In this document: one piece after another, positions 11,336-23,284 of the stretch
Layout: each line of letters starts with the position of its first letter
Numbering within the stretch: position 1 is the stretch's first letter
Assembly: GCA_039090855.1 (NCBI GenBank)
Contig: CM077016.1
Location: 54,919,936-54,983,935, forward strand
Reading direction: 5' to 3'
Length of the DNA: 64,000 nt
From: Macrothele yani
Taxonomy: Eukaryota > Arthropoda > Arachnida > Araneae > Macrothelidae
The notes under the pieces: generated by a model
The model's input: the letters and a program-made list of their open reading frames with translations, nothing else
Database searches by the model: none
What the model was told of the DNA's origin: nothing
Made by a program: the position numbers and the translations under genes

Positions 11336-11450
11336 TTTTTGGTCCACGCCGGGGATCGAACCCGAGTCATCTTTTTCCGGAACAAGTCGCTCTACCAACT
11401 GAGCTACGCAGACGTTCGTTCTCGCTGTGATGGTGGTGTCTCGTCATGTA
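11336..11450 (-). repeat. SINE-C head, minus strand
   Basis: On the minus strand: GTAGCTCAGTTGGTAGAGCG, then GGGTTCGATCCCCGGCGTGG, followed by CAAAAATGACAGAGAAATTT. This is a tRNA-like head with good A and B boxes. A very similar copy lies at 13396-13590, so it is a SINE family and not a lone tRNA gene. Confidence 0.65.
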
Positions 11451-11912
11451 TCTTTTTTTTTTTTTTCATACTTACGAAAAGTAGCAGGAGGCTGTGCGTT
11501 TCATCCCGCACTACTACATCACGTGTAATGTTGAATGAAGGACTGGTACGCGCTTCCAATGGAAGGCAAACCGGAATGTATAGTTCGGTTCAGTTGGGAC
11601 TGGTAGTGCTGCCACCACAGATTTTCGACAAACTAAGTGAAGAATATCTCATTTTACACCATTCAACATGGAATACCTATGTACATGGAGATTTATTTAT
11701 ATACACTGCACCAGGGGTGCACACTGATTTGCATCTTTTGACTAATGCCGTTCACGCTTTTGAACGGAAAGTCATCACTCCTCCAGGTCTATGTAGACCA
11801 CAGTTCTTCTTTTAATCGAGCCGTCAAAGTCCGGTTGACATGACGAAGACACTGTCGGTCTTTCTCTTTCGGTCCAGAGAGTCACGGTAGTTACAGCGAA
11901 TAAATGAACAAG
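11451..11912. other. No recognisable feature
   Basis: A plus-strand frame open from 11339 to 11815 begins inside the SINE-C head and contains a run of Phe from a T tract. I see no protein family in it. Confidence 0.35.
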
Positions 11913-11925
11913 ATCAGATGGAATA

Positions 11926-12580
11926 TAACATTGTTTGGTATTTGTCATTTTCTTGTAGGACTTCCGTCCACAGTGAGTAGAGTTTAGGTCCCAGCCACCT
12001 ACAGCGAGATCGCCTTTTGGGCAGGACACAGAAACGGAAGGAATGAGAGCAAGTCTAGCGACTTTGACAGAACAGTTTGTAGTGAGATTAAAGTACAGTA
12101 GATGGCGCCACCGTACAAGTACGATATTGCACATAGAGAGGTGAGAGAATTTCAGGGGGACATAGGAAAGGATACCCATTTAACCAGTGGGTCCCGCCAC
12201 TTAACGTGCTCGTCCGATGCACGGCGAATATTCAGCGATTGTTAGTAAATCACACCATCTCCGAAAGATCAGCTGGCCGCCCTGGTGGCGCAGTGGTCTA
12301 AGCGATGGCCTCTGATCATTCGTCCGAAAGGGGTCCGGGTTCGGATCCCGGTGAGGCATGGATGTTGTGTTTGTCTTACGGCACTGGCTCTCTCCCTTCC
12401 CTGGAACCAGTGACCCTAAATTAGGGACGGGCGACTGCTTATAGCCCATTGAGTTGCTCACGGTGGTCGTTTAAACCTCCAATCAAAAAAAAAAAAAAAA
12501 AAAAAGATCAGCTCAGGCTTGAACCTGGGGACCTTGCATCGATAGTCTAAATCATTAACCACTAAGCCATCCGCGGCTCA
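11926..12580 (-). repeat. SINE-B copy 2, with nested SINE-A
   Basis: Minus-strand SINE-B of about 416 bp once the nested SINE-A is removed. It is flanked by ATCAGATGGAATA at 11913-11925 and 12581-12593, which fixes the ends of the family. Its body matches copy 1 nearly base for base. Confidence 0.88.
12275..12502 (+). repeat. SINE-A nested in SINE-B
   Basis: Full SINE-A in the opposite orientation to its host SINE-B, flanked by AAAGATCAGCT at 12264-12274 and 12503-12513. SINE-A was therefore active after this SINE-B copy inserted. Confidence 0.93.
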
Positions 12581-12593
12581 ATCAGATGGAATA

Positions 12594-13173
12594 GTATACC
12601 TCTCTTTTATATCACCTGGTGCACTCAGCCTGATATGGCCACTTCGAAAGACACAGTTGCCAGGGTTATTTGCCGCTACTGAACCGCAGTTCAGGTCCTC
12701 GATTTTTTTAACCGCAGTTACTATTTCACACTTAGTGACCCTCGTCACTATTTGACTCAAGTTCTGATGACCTCGGCCATCAGAGCACTATATCGTACAT
12801 TCTTCCTCCACGACAGTTACCAGAGAATACCCCGAATTCCCGCTCTTTCTGCAACTCTCTCTCTCTCTCTTTTCTCGGGAGCGTCTCTACAGCTTCGGTC
12901 CAATCAGAGCGGCGCATTCCCGCGGGACGCTTGCCTCTGACCCCATAACTCTTATGCAACTGTCATCTCTCTCCGCTGAGGACCCGCCCTTCTTCTTCGA
13001 CGGTGTAGCTTCGCTACCACGACCTCTCTGCCGATTATAGCCCATTGAGTTGCCAAAAATGGCTTTTAACCCAAAATGGCTTCCTCCCGCCCATTTCCTA
13101 CTTTCCAACCAACGCATTTTCTACTGAAATCTGATTTGGGACGTGGGTGTGCTTCTCACATCGCCACACTCGC
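12594..13173. other. Intergenic, with a CT run and a SINE-A scrap
   Basis: A CT-rich run lies near 12855-12876. A fragment at about 13035-13055 (TATAGCCCATTGAGTTG) matches the SINE-A body. Nothing else is recognised. Confidence 0.4.
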
Positions 13174-13627
13174 GTGCGTCCTGCGGGGCAGGCACGTCAA
13201 TCCCCCCCCCCTTCCGAAAGAGGGCTGGGGGCATGGCCCACGGGTCAGCCTGGACCATGTATCGTTGTAGGCAGCCTTTCGCTGAAGAACGTGCAATTGA
13301 GAACTCCCAGTCAATCTGGTGTGTGGAATGCAACATCACACACATTTATTTTTCGAAGCGCTGAAGAAGGGATTCTCTTATTTTTCTTGTCTCGCGGTGT
13401 GGAAAGAACATCACACCATTGCGAGATCTTTAACGGCCGGGTCATCCGGGAAGTTCGGGTGCCATTACTACGAAGTAAATTTCTCGGTCATTTTTGGTCC
13501 ACGCCGGGGATCGAAACCGAGTCCTCTTATTCCGAAACAAGTCGCTCTACCAACTGAGTTACGCAGACGTTCGTTCTCGCTGCTATCTGCCTTTATGTCG
13601 TGTGCGTCCTGCGGGGCAGGCACGTCA
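13174..13627 (+). repeat. 26-bp direct repeats 428 bp apart
   Basis: A 26-base sequence beginning GTGCGTCCTGCGGGGCAG occurs identically at 13174-13199 and 13602-13627. The interval includes a SINE-C head. They could be target duplications of an insertion or part of a longer dispersed repeat. Confidence 0.6.
13396..13590 (-). repeat. SINE-C copy, minus strand
   Basis: Minus strand: GCGTAACTCAGTTGGTAGAG and a slightly damaged B box (GGTTTCGATCCCCGGCG), then the same CAAAAATGACCGAGAAATTT tail as the copy at 11336. It is nearly identical to that copy over about 100 bp. Confidence 0.65.
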
Positions 13628-13689
13628 CAAGCCTTTGTGGATAAAGGAATGGTATTTTCTCTTCAAATATAGGAGTTAAAATATTATTT

Positions 13690-14120
13690 TGATATCTAGA
13701 ATTGATTTTAACATTCTTCTCAAGTTTTCGTAATTTTGATTTCCCATCATACGAGAAACCAGCAAAAATCATGAATCCTTTACTGAAACTTTCTTTGGAT
13801 TCTTGGAACCAAGTTTGTGAGTTTTTTCTGCTCCTTTGCGATGTGAAACGACCTTTTCCTTTTTACAGTCGTTTAGGTAGATCCATGCTTCATCAAAGAG
13901 TCATAATAAATTCCCATCTGTCTCCGGCTAAATGATTTTCATAAAGAATTCTACACGCTGTTCTGCGCTCAGCCGTGTGCTTAGGCAAAAGGCGGTGAAC
14001 ATTTTTTTTCTTTTTTTCGGATTCAAATCTTTGTTTATTACCTTGTTTATAGTTGACACAGAGATTTTTTAACGACTTAGCAATTGCTGTTTAAGTCGGT
14101 GGATTTTCTTTTAAGACCAT
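13690..14120 (-). pseudogene. Degraded mariner/Tc1-type transposase fragment
   Basis: On the minus strand from about 13990: HRLLPKHTAERRTACRILYE, then EFIMT, a one-base shift, and LDEAWIYLNDCKK. The DEA(W)-type block is the first catalytic Asp of mariner-like transposases. Stops and shifts are frequent and ends are not identifiable. Plus-strand frames here are shadows. Confidence 0.45.
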
Positions 14121-14726
14121 AGATTTCTCAAAGGTTGTCAGGGAACTGTAATGGGTAGGGAAGGGGTGTACACATCAGCTTTAACTTGAATCATCCTGTT
14201 ATATGGAGATATTTAAACTTTAATTAAATAGTAACTTTGTTACTTTGTGTGCAAACTGCAGCTAGAGAAATTCACCCTCAGTTAGAAAGGAGCTTAAAAC
14301 AGATTCATTTTGGGGAAATTCATTCTTTCGTTAACCGTGGGACCTCCCACGAACAAAAGGACACCATCCCCTTTCCCCCGGCCGTTGTCGGACACTACCT
14401 CAGAGAGAGCCCGCCAAGGACAATTCGTCGGTAGGCAAATAACAGTCAACTTCTTACGCCAAGAACATCTTTTTCGAGGACACATATAGTGAATGGAAAT
14501 GAGACGGGATAGGAGTCATAAATGAAAAGTCTGGTTGGAGATTTTGAGGGGAGAACGACGAACTTTCCTCGGACACAAGACAGGGGGAAACGCTTTTTAC
14601 ATGGAATGAAACTAGAAGGAAATTTTGGCGGAAATATTACATAGAGAAAGTCACCCGAAATATCCATCACCCGCTGGAAGTACACTATATTGATAAATCA
14701 CCGGACATCTGGAAGAGAAACATAAC
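14121..14726. other. No recognisable feature
   Basis: Non-coding stretch; short frames on both strands show no family motif. Confidence 0.4.
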
Positions 14727-15016
14727 ATAGCATTTATTGACATATATTAGTACGGTGTCGGTTCACCTTTGGCCTTAATGCATGCACTGACCCTTCGAAG
14801 CTCGAAGTGGTTGGGTTTTGAGCTCCGTGATTTTCGTTGCTATAAGATGTTTATTGAGTGCTTTAGTTTCTGTGGTTGCGTGTATCTTCAAGTTGAAGTT
14901 CTACACTTTACGTTCGTGTATCTCCTAGGTTGGTGAGTGCCATATTTTTTCATTATTCACTGTTTTATTTTTCAACCAAGCTGGTCTTTTTTCGTTAAAG
15001 TCTCGCCATTGCTTCG

Positions 15017-16834
15017 ATGGCGGAGGCAGACAAGGGGGACGCCCACATCCTTATCTTGGCAGATCAGCCAGCTTCCTCTTCTTCTACCGCTCAGCTTAAT
15101 GAGGTGGCTCCCGAGCGTCATTGCGACGTCATGGACACCTCTTCTTCTCCAGCTATAACTCCCACCAAGTGCGGTGGTGCCAAGTCTCCTATCTACATCT
15201 CAGCAGATGATGACGTATCCGTTATCAGCAATACTGAGCTCATAGCTTCTACTTCTCATCAACTTTCTGATCCGCCCTCACTGCTAGGAGCCGCTTCATC
15301 GAATTCTCGACCCATGTCTGCCCAAGCGTCCTATGCTTCTGCAACTTCTGGGGTCCTCACACCCCCAGTTTCATCTGCTATGCCTTTTCCTGAATCCTAT
15401 GTCACTGTCGTCGGTTCTACTGCTACAATTGACATACCAGAGGATTCCCGAGCTGGTCACCTTTTTTCCTCCACTATGGAACGGGGCGTCTATTTTGATG
15501 CGCTTCCCGACACTAAGCTGTGGCGATATAGCCGAGCCCTCAAAACTATCTTACCAAAGGATGCAATAGACTTTGTGGCTCGAAAACCCAGATCTGTCTT
15601 GGTCTATTTTAAGGATAAAGCGCATGCTGACCAGGTCCTTACGGAAGGTCTAACCATCAATGACGTGCATCTGTTAGCACAACCGGTTGCGCACCGCCCG
15701 GTGCAGGGGACCTTCTACCCCGTACCACCAGAAGTATCCGACGCTGCACTTTGCACCTTGCTCAGCAGGTACGGCAGAGTTGTTGGCTCCATAACAACTC
15801 TCTCTGCGGCTCCCAGAGACCCTGAAGACAAATCGATTCGGGGTTTCCGCCGCACTGCTCGAGTCCTTTTTTCATCTGATGCTCAGCTGAAAGCGATTCC
15901 GAATGTTTTGCACATCCGCTGTGGACAGCAACGCCGAAGAGTTGAGATAATCACTTCACAGTATTGCACTATCTGTCAGAGCGAAAGTCACATAAGGCTC
16001 AGTGCCCACGTGCCTCCCTGCAAACAGCTCCACACACTACATCTTCTTCTACTTTGTCCACCAACGCTTCACAGACTTCTTCCTATTCGAGGAAAGTCGC
16101 GGAATCAAGATCTTCCAAAAGTCAGCTTACTGCCATTGGTCAACAAACGACTTTGATGCCTCCACCTCCTGCTGATCCTAAGAATTCTCCCAGGCTTCCA
16201 AAATCGACTCCCCCTAGTACTTTTACAACCACTGCTGATGTACATGTTGACCACTCCTCAGCTTTTACCGTTGGCTCCATGACACGAGTCACAGGTAACG
16301 CTTCGGGTTCAGACTCTCTAGACGATCATGAAGCTTTAGTGGTTGCTGGAAAACGCAGTGGTGCTACTCGCCCCAAGACGAAGAAGTCAAAGACTCTTGG
16401 CGTCCCGAAGATCATCTCGCTCTTCTACCCGCTCATCCACTCGCTCCGTCAGCTCTCGACGACCGTTCTCCAGGTCGCCTCTACACACTTCCTCTGAGAC
16501 AGCATGTGAGGGTGCCTTTCCCTCACTAGATGAATTCACAACTTTTCTTGCTGAGAATGCTTTCCCTGCTGAGCCTCTGCCATACGAGGACGTGCTGGAT
16601 TGCCTTTTAGGGTCCTCTAGCCCTTCCTCAGCACACACTTCCATTCAGCAGTATGAAGCAGCTCTTCCACAAGTGCTAGTTCAATTACACTCACTTGAAA
16701 ACACTCTTCGGCGCACTGCGGACGAGGTCCCGTGGAGTGCTTGTTTTCTCCGTCGACTCCACTCCATCACTACAGCCAGTCAATTCCTACTGCATCCCAC
16801 AACTAACCTAGACATTCAAGGTGGTGTCACTTAA
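15017..16834 (+). pseudogene. LINE ORF1, gag-like RNA-binding protein, two frameshifts
   Basis: ORF1 products of this type bind LINE RNA. The frame opens at ATG 15017 (MAEADKGDAHILILADQPAS) with a Ser/Thr-rich N-terminus. A folded region follows from about residue 130 to 300 (DAIDFVARKPRSVLVYFKDK; RYGRVVGSITTL) resembling an RRM-like fold. A CCHC knuckle begins YCTICQSESH near 15962. One base is lost there (about 15993): the knuckle finishes as KAQCPR in the next frame. A second shift near 16390 restores the first frame, giving an Arg/Ser-rich tail (SRRSSRSSTRSSTRS). The stop at 16832-16834 overlaps ORF2. Confidence 0.78.
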
Positions 16835-19800
16835 TTGTCGCGGTTTTGCGACACCTCTTGCGAATGCGCTGGTACGAGAGGATCTTGCTCCGCTGAATGC
16901 TGATATATTACTTCTGCAGGAAACAAACTGTACTTCCACCACTCAATTTCATCAGTGGCGTCAGTGGGATCATACTTTCCATCACGCCTACAGCCAACTG
17001 TCGCGTGGTGGCATGGCAGTTGGTGTTCACTCACGTTTTCGTTCAACTCTTTCCTCCTTCTCAGTGAAAAACTTATGTCGAGACTTATTACAACGGGTCT
17101 CTTTCACCGTCGCAGCTGAAAAATTTCATGTATTCAACATTTATGTTCCTTGCACTCCTACTCACGTGCCAGAGCTGTTTGCAAAACTTCTACGGGCTCT
17201 GTCACGTATTCCCATCACCGACCGGGTACTTATCGGAGGTGACTACAATTGCACTCTACATCCCCTAACTGATCGCTCTTCTGCTTCCAGAGAACACCGT
17301 ACGGAAGTAGTACATCTCTTACAGTCTATCACTTCAGACTTCTCACTCGTAGATGTTCAACGCCATTTGTCACCAACCCAGACTACACATACATGGCGTG
17401 CACCAAGAGCCATTGATCCTCCTACAGCAAGATTGGATCGCTTTTATGCAACTTCTCTTCTTCTACCAGCAATATCAGATTCATGCTGTACACCCACAGC
17501 TTCCTCGGATCATTGCGCCATTGCCATAACAGTTTTTGCTACTTCAACACAGCCACGTACAATCCGGCCTTGGACTTTTGACGACACTCTTTTAGATGAC
17601 TCAGCCTTCTGCTCATCGGTGCGAGATTTTCTTGCGGATTGGCGTCCAAGGCTTCATTCTGCACCGTGCCCCCTCAACTTTTGGTTGGAAGTAAAACGCC
17701 ACCTCATACTACTGGTACGAAATCTGTCATACTCGATCATGACACAACGGAGGATGCGACTTGATCATACTAGGCAAATGCTTTCTTTGCTCAATCTTGC
17801 TGATCCCCTATTTCAAGTCTACCAGGCAGAATTACATTCACTTTTGGTTCCGCTTGCAAAACAAGCCCTTCAACGCCTTAAACTACAACACCTGAAACCT
17901 GATGCTTGTTCGTACGAATTCCTTACGTCACTTGAGTCAACTAGCCGATCCTCTTCTGTTCTACAGCACCTTCGTCTTCCAACTGGAGTGGTATCATCCG
18001 AACCAGTTCCAATTTGTTCTATGGTACGTAATTACTACATTTCAAAATTTTGTGAAACTCCTCCTCCCTCCCCTACGGCTTCTGCTCTTCTGTTCTCTTC
18101 TTTGCCTCAGGTCCCTTCTCATCTTTCAGCCAGCCTCCTCCATCCTCCCACTTTAACTGAGCTCTCTGACACTTTCTCGTCCCTCACCCCCGGGCTTCAC
18201 CTGGCCCGGACGGTCTCCCTGTTTCTTTCTTATAAGGCTTTTCTTCCTGCCCTCCTTCCATTTCTCCTCTGTGCTTTTTCTACTGCCATGCATCTTACAT
18301 CTCTTCCAAGGAGTTTCACGCTCGCACATGTTGTACTTTTCCCCAAGAAAGGTGATCCACTTGACTTGGGGAATTGGCGTCCCATCTCACTCTTAAATAC
18401 TGATTATAAACTCTATACTAAATTTCTGTCCCGCTGGCTTAACCCCATACTCCCTCATATTCTCTCCACTAATCAAACCTATACTGTATCCGGGCGCTCC
18501 ATCTCCCATAATATTCAGCTTCTTAATGATCTAATTCACCTCGCCCGCTCTCGCTCAGAACCCCTTGCTCTTCTTTTCCCTCGATCAACGCTCAGCGTTC
18601 GATAATATTTCTCATGATTACCTTCTTGCTACATTACTAAATTTCGGCTTTCCTCCTTCCTTTGCTTCTCTTCTCATCTCCCTCTACCGGGACGCAGTTT
18701 TCCACGTCAAGCTGCTCAACCTTCTCACAGCTCCCATACCCTTTCGTCGCCGCGTGCGTCAGGGTTGCCCCTTATCCGGGCAGCTCTTCGCCCTCGCAAT
18801 AGAACCTTTTACGCGCAGACCATCGATCCTTCTTTGCTTCACTACCACCGGTGGTAGCCAGCACACGTCATCATGTTGCTACCTATGTTGCCTACGCCGA
18901 CGATATTACATTCTGCATTCGGCAAGACTCACAATTTCACGATCTCCACAATCTGTACAATACCTACGCCTCATGTTCCGGAGCAGCGCTAAACACAACG
19001 AAAAGCACAGGCCTATGGACCGGTTCGTGGACTAACCGCACTGACTCTCCTTGGGGAGCAGAGTGGTCCAACACCTCTCAACGATTCCTAGGAGTCCACC
19101 TTGGAAAACCAGCAACTGCTTCACTCGTCACCTGGATGACTCTCCGGCCACGCCTACATCGCTCGGTCGCAATCTGGCGGCGCGCACAATTCTGCACCTC
19201 CGTCTTTCAAAAGCACGTCTAACGCACACTTACCTGCTTTCAATGTGCACGTATTCCTGGTTGGCTTCGAAGCAACCAGCACTACGTCTTCTTGAACTCA
19301 CCCGCTGTCAAACTCAGGTTATCTGGCCCGGCCATCACTGGGTCGGAGCACCTCAACTCAGCCTGTCTCCTTCCAACGGAAGCATTAGTCTACCCGACGT
19401 CAGATCCTATTACAAGGCTTATCGTGTGTCTACGTTTTTACGATCACTTGCGGCACCTGCTCCCTCTGCAGTTGCTGCTCGTGATGTCATAGACTTTCCG
19501 CATAACCCACGCTTTACTCTCCTTTCGTTCTTACTCATGGACCACTGTCCCCTTCTCACACTTTTCCCTCCTGTCTACAAAGAGTCTATATCCTTTCTTC
19601 GTTCCCTCCCTCTTTCTCGCTCTCTCCCTGCCTCCACAAATGACCTACTTTCCGAACCTCTTTTTTTCTTCTCTGCTACACCCTCCCCATCTCCCATGTT
19701 TTGCTTTTCCTTCATGGCTCCGAGCTGGAGTCGTTACAGTCAGCGATCTTGTTAACACCGATCTTTCCTGGCTCCCATTCTCTTCTCTACCCTCTGCTCT

Positions 19801-20638
19801 CCGTTTCAATGCCAACGCTCACTTTGTTCACAACTCTCTTATTTCTACTATAATCTCCCTGTTCCCTGAGCTTGCTACTCCCTCAGGTCTCATTTCTGTC
19901 CACTCTGCCTCTCTCCTTCTCCCATTTTTTCTGTCGTCCAATGGTCCACCTCTTCCTCTTGTCTCTTTCTCAACAGCTGATCTCTACCGTTTTCTCTCTC
20001 GCTCTTCCGCACCTCTTCCGATTTCTGGCATTCCACTCTGTTCTACCTCCGCAGTGTGGTCCGCTGCTCTTTCCCCACTTTCAGCACCCCTTGAAGTCAA
20101 TTCACATTGGCTTTTCTTACACAACCGCCTCCCTGTGCCGTCGATTTTACATCGCGTGACCATTTTATCTTCACCCTCCTGTCCGTATTGTGGCGAGGAG
20201 GCTGACGTCCAGCATGTCTTCATGTATTGCACAGTATTATTGCCAATACTCCATCTCGCTTTCACGCTAGCGCAACGATCCTGTGAGACCGTCCTCACCT
20301 TCAGCGCCTACCGAACACTACTTCTGAACTCTTCTCGCCCTATTCACCTTCCGGCAGTCTGCTCCTACATCTTCGTGCTTGTAAAACATATAATGCACGT
20401 GTATCATCTTCAGCGTCCCCCCGAAGCTTCTACTGACATAAATAAAGTCAGTACTGCGTTACTTTGTCATTTTCGTAATCGCCTACTCTCCCACCTTCGA
20501 CTAGAACTTACCACTGCAGTTGCACGCTGCAGTGAACCACAGTTCCTATCAACTTGGTCACCAGCAACCACTTGGTTTGCAGGGTCGCCCACAACGCTTC
20601 ACCTTACAGTCGGAACTTTTGTTTCACCTACCTCCTGA
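16812..20638 (+). pseudogene. LINE ORF2: APE endonuclease, reverse transcriptase, zinc knuckle
   Basis: ORF2 nicks target DNA and reverse-transcribes the LINE RNA. The frame opens after a stop at 16809-16811, overlaps the end of ORF1 by about 23 bases and shows no ATG at its start, which suggests translation coupled to ORF1. Endonuclease motifs: SLNCRGF, LLLQETN, IGGDYN near residue 140, SSDH near residue 228. RT motifs: NWRPISLLNTDYK, FSLDQRSAFD, RQGCPLSGQLF, and YADD at 18893-18904. A CX2CX7HX4C knuckle (CPYCGEEADVQHVFMYC) lies near 20180. Frameshifts near 18575, 18840, 19170 and 19690 break it, but the catalytic residues remain. Confidence 0.87.
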
Positions 20639-22137
20639 TAGATACAATTTTTGCCATGCTGATTTGTTTTCAATCTCTGCTTCACCAGAGACTATTTTTT
20701 CTCTTTTCCGACAAATTATCATACATAAACTATATTCTCTCACCACTATATTGAGCTTTGTGAATAGGTCGTTGCGTCAGCTACAAGCACCTGTAAATCT
20801 TCTTTTCATATGTCATTTTGAGACGATTTTCCTATACACATTTCCTGTTTTTTTTTCTTGTTTCGCAACTGAGTGTAATCTTGTTCCTCAACATTCACTG
20901 TACTATATTATTTGTACTCTCTATTTTATCAGATTTTTTTTGTTTGTCTCACTATTGTACATCACTTTTAGTAGATCAATTATTGTATAGAATCCTATGA
21001 ATTGTTCGAAGCATGAGCTACTTATAATTGTCAATTTCTTTTCACGCTTTTTTTAAGACTCTGTTCTCATCCTCTTCACATGTATCATTTCGTGTATAAC
21101 TCATGTGTAATTTTTTTTGTTTTTCATTACTCATCTTGCTGAATTATGTATTCTCTCAGCGATGTCAGAGACTATTTCTTTTTACCACCTCTGACAAACC
21201 AATATATATAAATTGTAACTTCTCATTGTACAGAATCATGTATATAGGTCGTTTCACGAACCACAGACATCTGTAAACTTTGTCGTTTTTACAGTATATT
21301 CTTATCTTCAATTCCTGATTCAACAGTGTAATTTTACTTTTCAACTGTGTAAATTTGTGTTCTCCAATACTCACTGTGATGAGTTGTGTCTTCTCTCTGT
21401 ATTTTCAGAGATTATTTTTTTCTTTTGTATTCTCAGGAAAATTATTGTATATAACTATTTTTCATATCACCGTTGTATGTAACATGCAGTACCGCGAGCC
21501 ACATTCATCTGTAAATTTTTCATCATCTGTCTTTCGAACTTTCGATTTCATGTTTGTCTCCTTGATCACCTGCAACCTCCTGGTTTTCCAGGTCACCCAC
21601 AATGTATCACCTTTCGGTCAGAACTTTTTTTTTCATCAATATTGTGTAAAATTTATACTCTATAGTGCTCATCATTCTGGATTGATTTTACTCTCTGTAT
21701 TACCAGAGATTCATATTGCCTCGCCAGATTTCTACTGCACTTAACTGTTGTCATGCAAACGTTGCACCGATTCCTGTAATTAACGTAGCGCAAGCTGCAC
21801 ACATCTGTTAATTTCTCATCACCTGTCTTTTGAATCTATGTCTGCAAGCTCGAATTCTGTATTATTCCTTGCTTCAATACTGTGCAAAATTAATATTGTG
21901 TAACGCTCTTCAAGCTGAATTGGTCCTATTCTTTGCTTTGTCAGAGACTTTTGTTGCCTCACCAGACACTCGAGTGTAATGAACTGTTTTTTTTACTATC
22001 ATCAATGTACAAAACCGTGTAAATAAGCAGTAGCGTAAGCTACACGCATCTGTAAATATTTTTTTGTTATACATCTTTTGAGATGATTTATTCAAGCACA
22101 TCTCCTGTATCTTTCTTCTAATAAATACTGTGTGAAA
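20551..22137 (+). repeat. LINE 3' region built of ~240-bp diverged tandem repeats
   Basis: A block with an AGCYRCA...CATCTGTAAA core recurs near 20772, 21255, 21491, 21785 and 22028, mostly 236-294 bp apart, with one apparent double spacing. Between cores lie AGAGAYTATTTT and a TTGTAYATAA block. The last ORF2 codons (20551-20627: GGTCACCAGCAACC ... CAGTCGGAACTTTT) are matched near 21562-21632, so at least one unit arose from the coding end. T-rich and non-coding. Confidence 0.65.
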
Positions 22138-23139
22138 ACTGACTCTTCGAGACATGCTTTTGACAAGGTTTCGGAACACAGCGATAGTATGCGCTTCCAT
22201 TCAGTACATGATGCTGCCGCTAACTGTTCCTTAGTAGTAGGCCTTGATTCCAAACTTCTTATGCAGCACTCTAATTCATCCCATAGGTGTGTTCTATGAG
22301 ATTAAGCTCAGGGCTCTGTGCTGGCTAGCCCACACACGATACGGAATTACACGCCGTAACAGTCCTTGCTTTTTATGGCTTGGTGCATTATCCTGGTGGT
22401 ACCAACAAGGCTCTGTTCTATAGTACTGCTACAGAGTTGGTAGGGCATAATTGTCCAGAATATCGAGGTAGACTTGCTGGTTAACAGGTTTGTCCACGAT
22501 AACCAGTGGGCGCCGAGACCATACCATGAAAAACACCCCCACACGAGTACACTGCAGACTCCAAACTTGACTGTAGGAAGAGTACACTGTGGTAAATATA
22601 AATAGTGTAACCCCCCCCCCCCCCGGCTACCGCCATACCCACACACGGCCATCAGACTGATGGATCGTGTATCTGGATTCACCAGTCCATAGAACCAGTT
22701 TCCATTGATCTACGGTCCACGATAAATGTTCTTTACACCATGCTAAACGACCAGTAGCATTCAGAGTGGAGATGAAAGGCTTATGAGTAGCCGCAAGACC
22801 ACGGTAACCCATGGAATGAAGTTCTCTGCGAATGGTACTTGTACATACCGAGGCTCCAGCATTTTTACTCACCTGTACACTGAGGTCTTGTGCAGTACTC
22901 CGTCGATTAGCTGTAACGACTCTCCTGAGGCTTCGATGTCCTCTATCACTGATTTTCTTTGGTCTGCCAGTAGGTTTTGCTGCTTCAGGCACGTCCTGTG
23001 TCTTCTACTTATTCAGTACATCCAAAACAGTTGACTTGGGTATGTTTAAACGCCTCTCGGTTTCTCTTATGGACAACCCACTAATATAACACCCAACAAT
23101 ATTTCCTTTCTCAAAGTCAGTACTCTCCCGCCGCGACAT
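22138..23139 (-). pseudogene. Tc1-G transposase, first catalytic Asp lost
   Basis: From MSRRES at 23139 it reads through FEKGNIVGCYISGLSIRET, GRPKKISDRGHRSLRRVV, NRRSTAQDLSVQV and [18 protein letters not shown]. Tc1 transposases have D at the G of WTGESR, so the first catalytic residue is gone. Later it reads [13 protein letters not shown] and KSMSRRV, interrupted by the LINE; the last codons are at 14747-14785. Frameshifts lie near 22650 and beyond. It is inactive. Confidence 0.82.
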
Positions 23140-23284
23140 TTTCACTCATCCTCACAGTGCGATACGATGACGGTCAACCTCAGGCTTGTTTTTATACGTT
23201 TTGCAGCTGTACCGCGCATCTAAACAACGCAGCGGATTCGTTCATTTGCTTTTGAAGGGGTGTCCCGATGACTTTTGTCAATAC

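Larger units (their letters stand above)
14799..22137 (+). mobile_element. Full-length non-LTR retrotransposon (LINE), 7.3 kb
   Basis: It is bounded by the target duplication ACTGACYCTTCGA at 14786-14798 and 22138-22150, one difference. It has a ~220-bp 5' leader, ORF1 (gag-like), ORF2 (APE endonuclease, reverse transcriptase, C-terminal zinc knuckle) and a T-rich 3' region of about 1.5 kb built from tandem repeats. It ends AATAAATACTGTGTGAAA instead of in a long poly(A). The RT motifs (GDPLDLGNWRPISLLNTDYK) suggest the L1/Tx1-like group; clade is by eye. Confidence 0.88.
14727..23284 (-). mobile_element. Tc1-G, split by a full-length LINE
   Basis: The right part (22138-23284) holds most of a minus-strand Tc1 transposase and an end TATTGACAAAAGTCATC (minus strand, near 23284). 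The left part (about 14727-14798) holds the last codons (SACIKAKGEPTPY, stop) and an end with ATTGACA. Removing the LINE with one target duplication rejoins KSMSRRV to SACIKAKGEPTPY in frame. The left terminus is approximate. Confidence 0.82.

Noticed and set aside
11336..11420. Minus-strand tRNA-like sequence with good A and B boxes
   Set aside because: A near-identical copy with the same non-tRNA tail lies at 13396-13590, and related heads occur near 4680 and 4975; best read as SINE-C.
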